Shown here piece by piece: positions 5,160-5,175 of a stretch of DNA of 5,175 nt. The stretch is from an uncultured bacterium. GTDB lineage: Bacteria; Actinomycetota; Coriobacteriia; Coriobacteriales; Coriobacteriaceae. Within the stretch, counting starts at the first letter, position 1; the number at the start of each line of letters is the position of its first letter. The notes under the pieces are model-generated. The model did not search any database. It was not told where the DNA came from and saw only the letters and a program-made list of their open reading frames with translations. The stretch lies in contig CAJMSL010000129.1 in assembly GCA_905216045.1 (NCBI GenBank), positions 1 through 5,175 of the forward strand. The letters are read 5' to 3'. The position numbers were made by a program, and so were the translations under genes.

Positions 5160-5175
5160 CCTGCCGGCCTGGCCC

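Overview
The window is a GC-rich bacterial segment in which every credible gene reads on the minus strand, so transcription runs from high to low coordinates. A lipoprotein-type solute-binding protein, AAAGGA-type ribosome binding sites and GC-rich codon use point to a Gram-positive actinobacterium. A gut Coriobacteriia such as Collinsella is my best guess. This is inferred from style and protein flavour, not from a database match.

Layout in order of transcription: (1) asnS, a complete asparaginyl-tRNA synthetase (5073-3670), closed by a textbook intrinsic terminator (3623-3588). (2) A 249-bp gap (3421-3669) holding that terminator, a 14-bp palindrome and an 11-bp inverted repeat. (3) A wHTH-WYL transcriptional regulator (3411-2626). 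(4) A 160-bp gap (2466-2625) with a candidate promoter, a short structured leader and a direct repeat. (5) A lipoprotein of the ABC_sub_bind/TrpX-like family (2465-1485). (6) A 203-bp gap (1282-1484) with three potential hairpins. (7) A LivH-type ABC permease (1281-358). (8) The first 121 codons of the matching ABC ATPase (365 to the window edge), overlapping the permease by 8 bp.

Genes 5, 6/7 and 8 form one importer: lipid-anchored binding protein, membrane permease and ATPase. This binding protein-permease-ATPase set is the architecture of the Gram-positive TrpXYZ (tryptophan/tyrosine) transporters, but the substrate cannot be read from the sequence. The WYL regulator just upstream, in the same orientation, is the obvious candidate controller. 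A motif of the form CCAGG(G)CTGTTG(T)AAAA occurs both upstream of the regulator and over the -35 box of the transporter promoter.

I see no mobile element, CRISPR array, tRNA, rRNA or clear defence system. The most interesting content is regulatory: the shared motif, a leader that could hide the binding protein's ribosome binding site, and the structured spacer between binding protein and permease.
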